Shown: piece after piece, positions 5,140 to 5,584 of the stretch
Numbering within the stretch: position 1 is the stretch's first letter
How the letters are laid out: the number at the start of each line of letters is the position of its first letter
Origin: Candidatus Aegiribacteria sp.
GTDB taxonomy: Bacteria; Fermentibacterota; Fermentibacteria; Fermentibacterales; Fermentibacteraceae
Assembly: GCA_030634715.1 (NCBI GenBank)
Contig: DAOWAG010000097.1
Coordinates: 1 to 5,584 of the forward strand
Direction of reading: 5' to 3'
Length of the DNA stretch: 5,584 nt
The notes under the pieces: generated by a model
What the model was told of the DNA's origin: nothing
Seen by the model: the letters and a program-made list of their open reading frames with translations, nothing else
The model's database searches: none
Position numbers and translations under genes: made by a program

Positions 5140-5584
5140 TTCCAGACCCTTGGATAAGAACAGGTACTTCATCCGTCGACGAGATATCTTATATGTCGGG
5201 GCCGGACACGTGCTTGTTCTAATGGTTGGACTGATTACGTCTTCGAGCAGCATTATGGCTCCTCCGGGTTCCGGTGATGCCATAATGGTGAACATGGTCA
5301 CTGTAGCTTCGAATGAAATGACATCTTCATCTCCGGAAGCAGGACATCCTGTTGAAAATCCTGTTGAAGCAGCAATTGAAGAATCTGTGACTGAGGTTCT
5401 CGAAGAACAGATAGTTGAACCGCAGGAGATAGAAGACCAGATACCTGATCATGTTGAAGAAGTTATTGAAGAGCAGCCATTGCATGAGGACCAAATGGAA
5501 AAAAAGGGTCCGGCTTCCGTGGAGGCATCCGAATTCGTAGCTTTCAGCGGAGAAGGGACAACAGGTTCAGGAGCCCCAGGGCCT
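5126..5584 (+). CDS. TonB/TolA-like energy transducer, N-terminal part (3' partial)
   Basis: ATG 5126 opens a frame that runs to the right edge: 153 residues with no stop. A basic N-terminus (R-R-R at 17-19) precedes one membrane helix (about 21-43). His28 sits within that helix, where TonB and TolA carry the essential membrane histidine that contacts ExbB/TolQ. After V-N-M-V-T-V (55-60) comes a strongly acidic linker (about 70-127) with some 17 Glu in 60 residues and several Pro, then a Gly-rich segment (142-153) that often precedes the folded TonB C-terminal domain, which lies outside the window. The linker is acidic where E. coli TonB has Pro-Glu/Pro-Lys and TolA has Lys/Ala. The gene overlaps the exbD/tolR end by 14 bases and has only a weak ribosome binding site (around tgga, 5117-5120), so coupling is likely. 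Position after ExbB/ExbD-type genes is the main support, since the diagnostic domain is not visible. Confidence 0.75.
   Translation, partial: MKFTDSRPLDKNRYFIRRRDILYVGAGHVLVLMVGLITSSSSIMAPPGSGDAIMVNMVTVASNEMTSSSPEAGHPVENPVEAAIEESVTEVLEEQIVEPQEIEDQIPDHVEEVIEEQPLHEDQMEKKGPASVEASEFVAFSGEGTTGSGAPGP

Overview
The window looks like ordinary chromosomal DNA from a diderm (outer-membrane) bacterium of moderate GC. Two points support this: the first gene is a secreted protein with a FlgD-like/type IX-type C-terminal sorting domain, and the last three genes encode an ExbB/ExbD/TonB (or TolQ/R/A) energy-transducing complex. The style of the beta-helix end plus sorting domain resembles proteins of the FCB group and related candidate phyla (Fermentibacteria/Cloacimonetes-like). 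That placement is an impression from sequence style, not a database result. All genes read on the + strand.

Layout: (1) 1-401, the C-terminal end of a secreted repeat protein cut by the window edge. (2) 402-795, an intergenic stretch with a clear intrinsic terminator (521-549), an apparent decayed fragment of a response-regulator receiver domain (about 573-700) and a possible sigma70-type promoter (723-751). (3) 796-3546, a large soluble hybrid histidine kinase with four PAS domains, HisKA, HATPase and a C-terminal receiver. (4) 3547-3662, a spacer holding a perfect AT-rich inverted repeat that looks like an operator. (5) 3663 to the right edge, a tightly packed unit of ridA, exbB/tolQ, exbD/tolR and a partial tonB/tolA-like gene, in which each of the last three genes overlaps the stop of the one before.

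How the genes may work together: the kinase probably senses an intracellular cue through its PAS array and passes phosphate from His544 to Asp838 of its own receiver. No HPt protein or output regulator lies beside it, so its target is not visible. The ExbB/ExbD/TonB-like trio should form an inner-membrane proton-driven motor coupled to the outer membrane. RidA, an enamine/imine deaminase, is cotranscribed with it by arrangement, which is an unusual pairing worth noting. I see no CRISPR array, tRNA, rRNA, insertion sequence or clearly new multi-gene system. The least expected items are the receiver-domain relic, the gapless PAS duplication and the RidA-motor operon.
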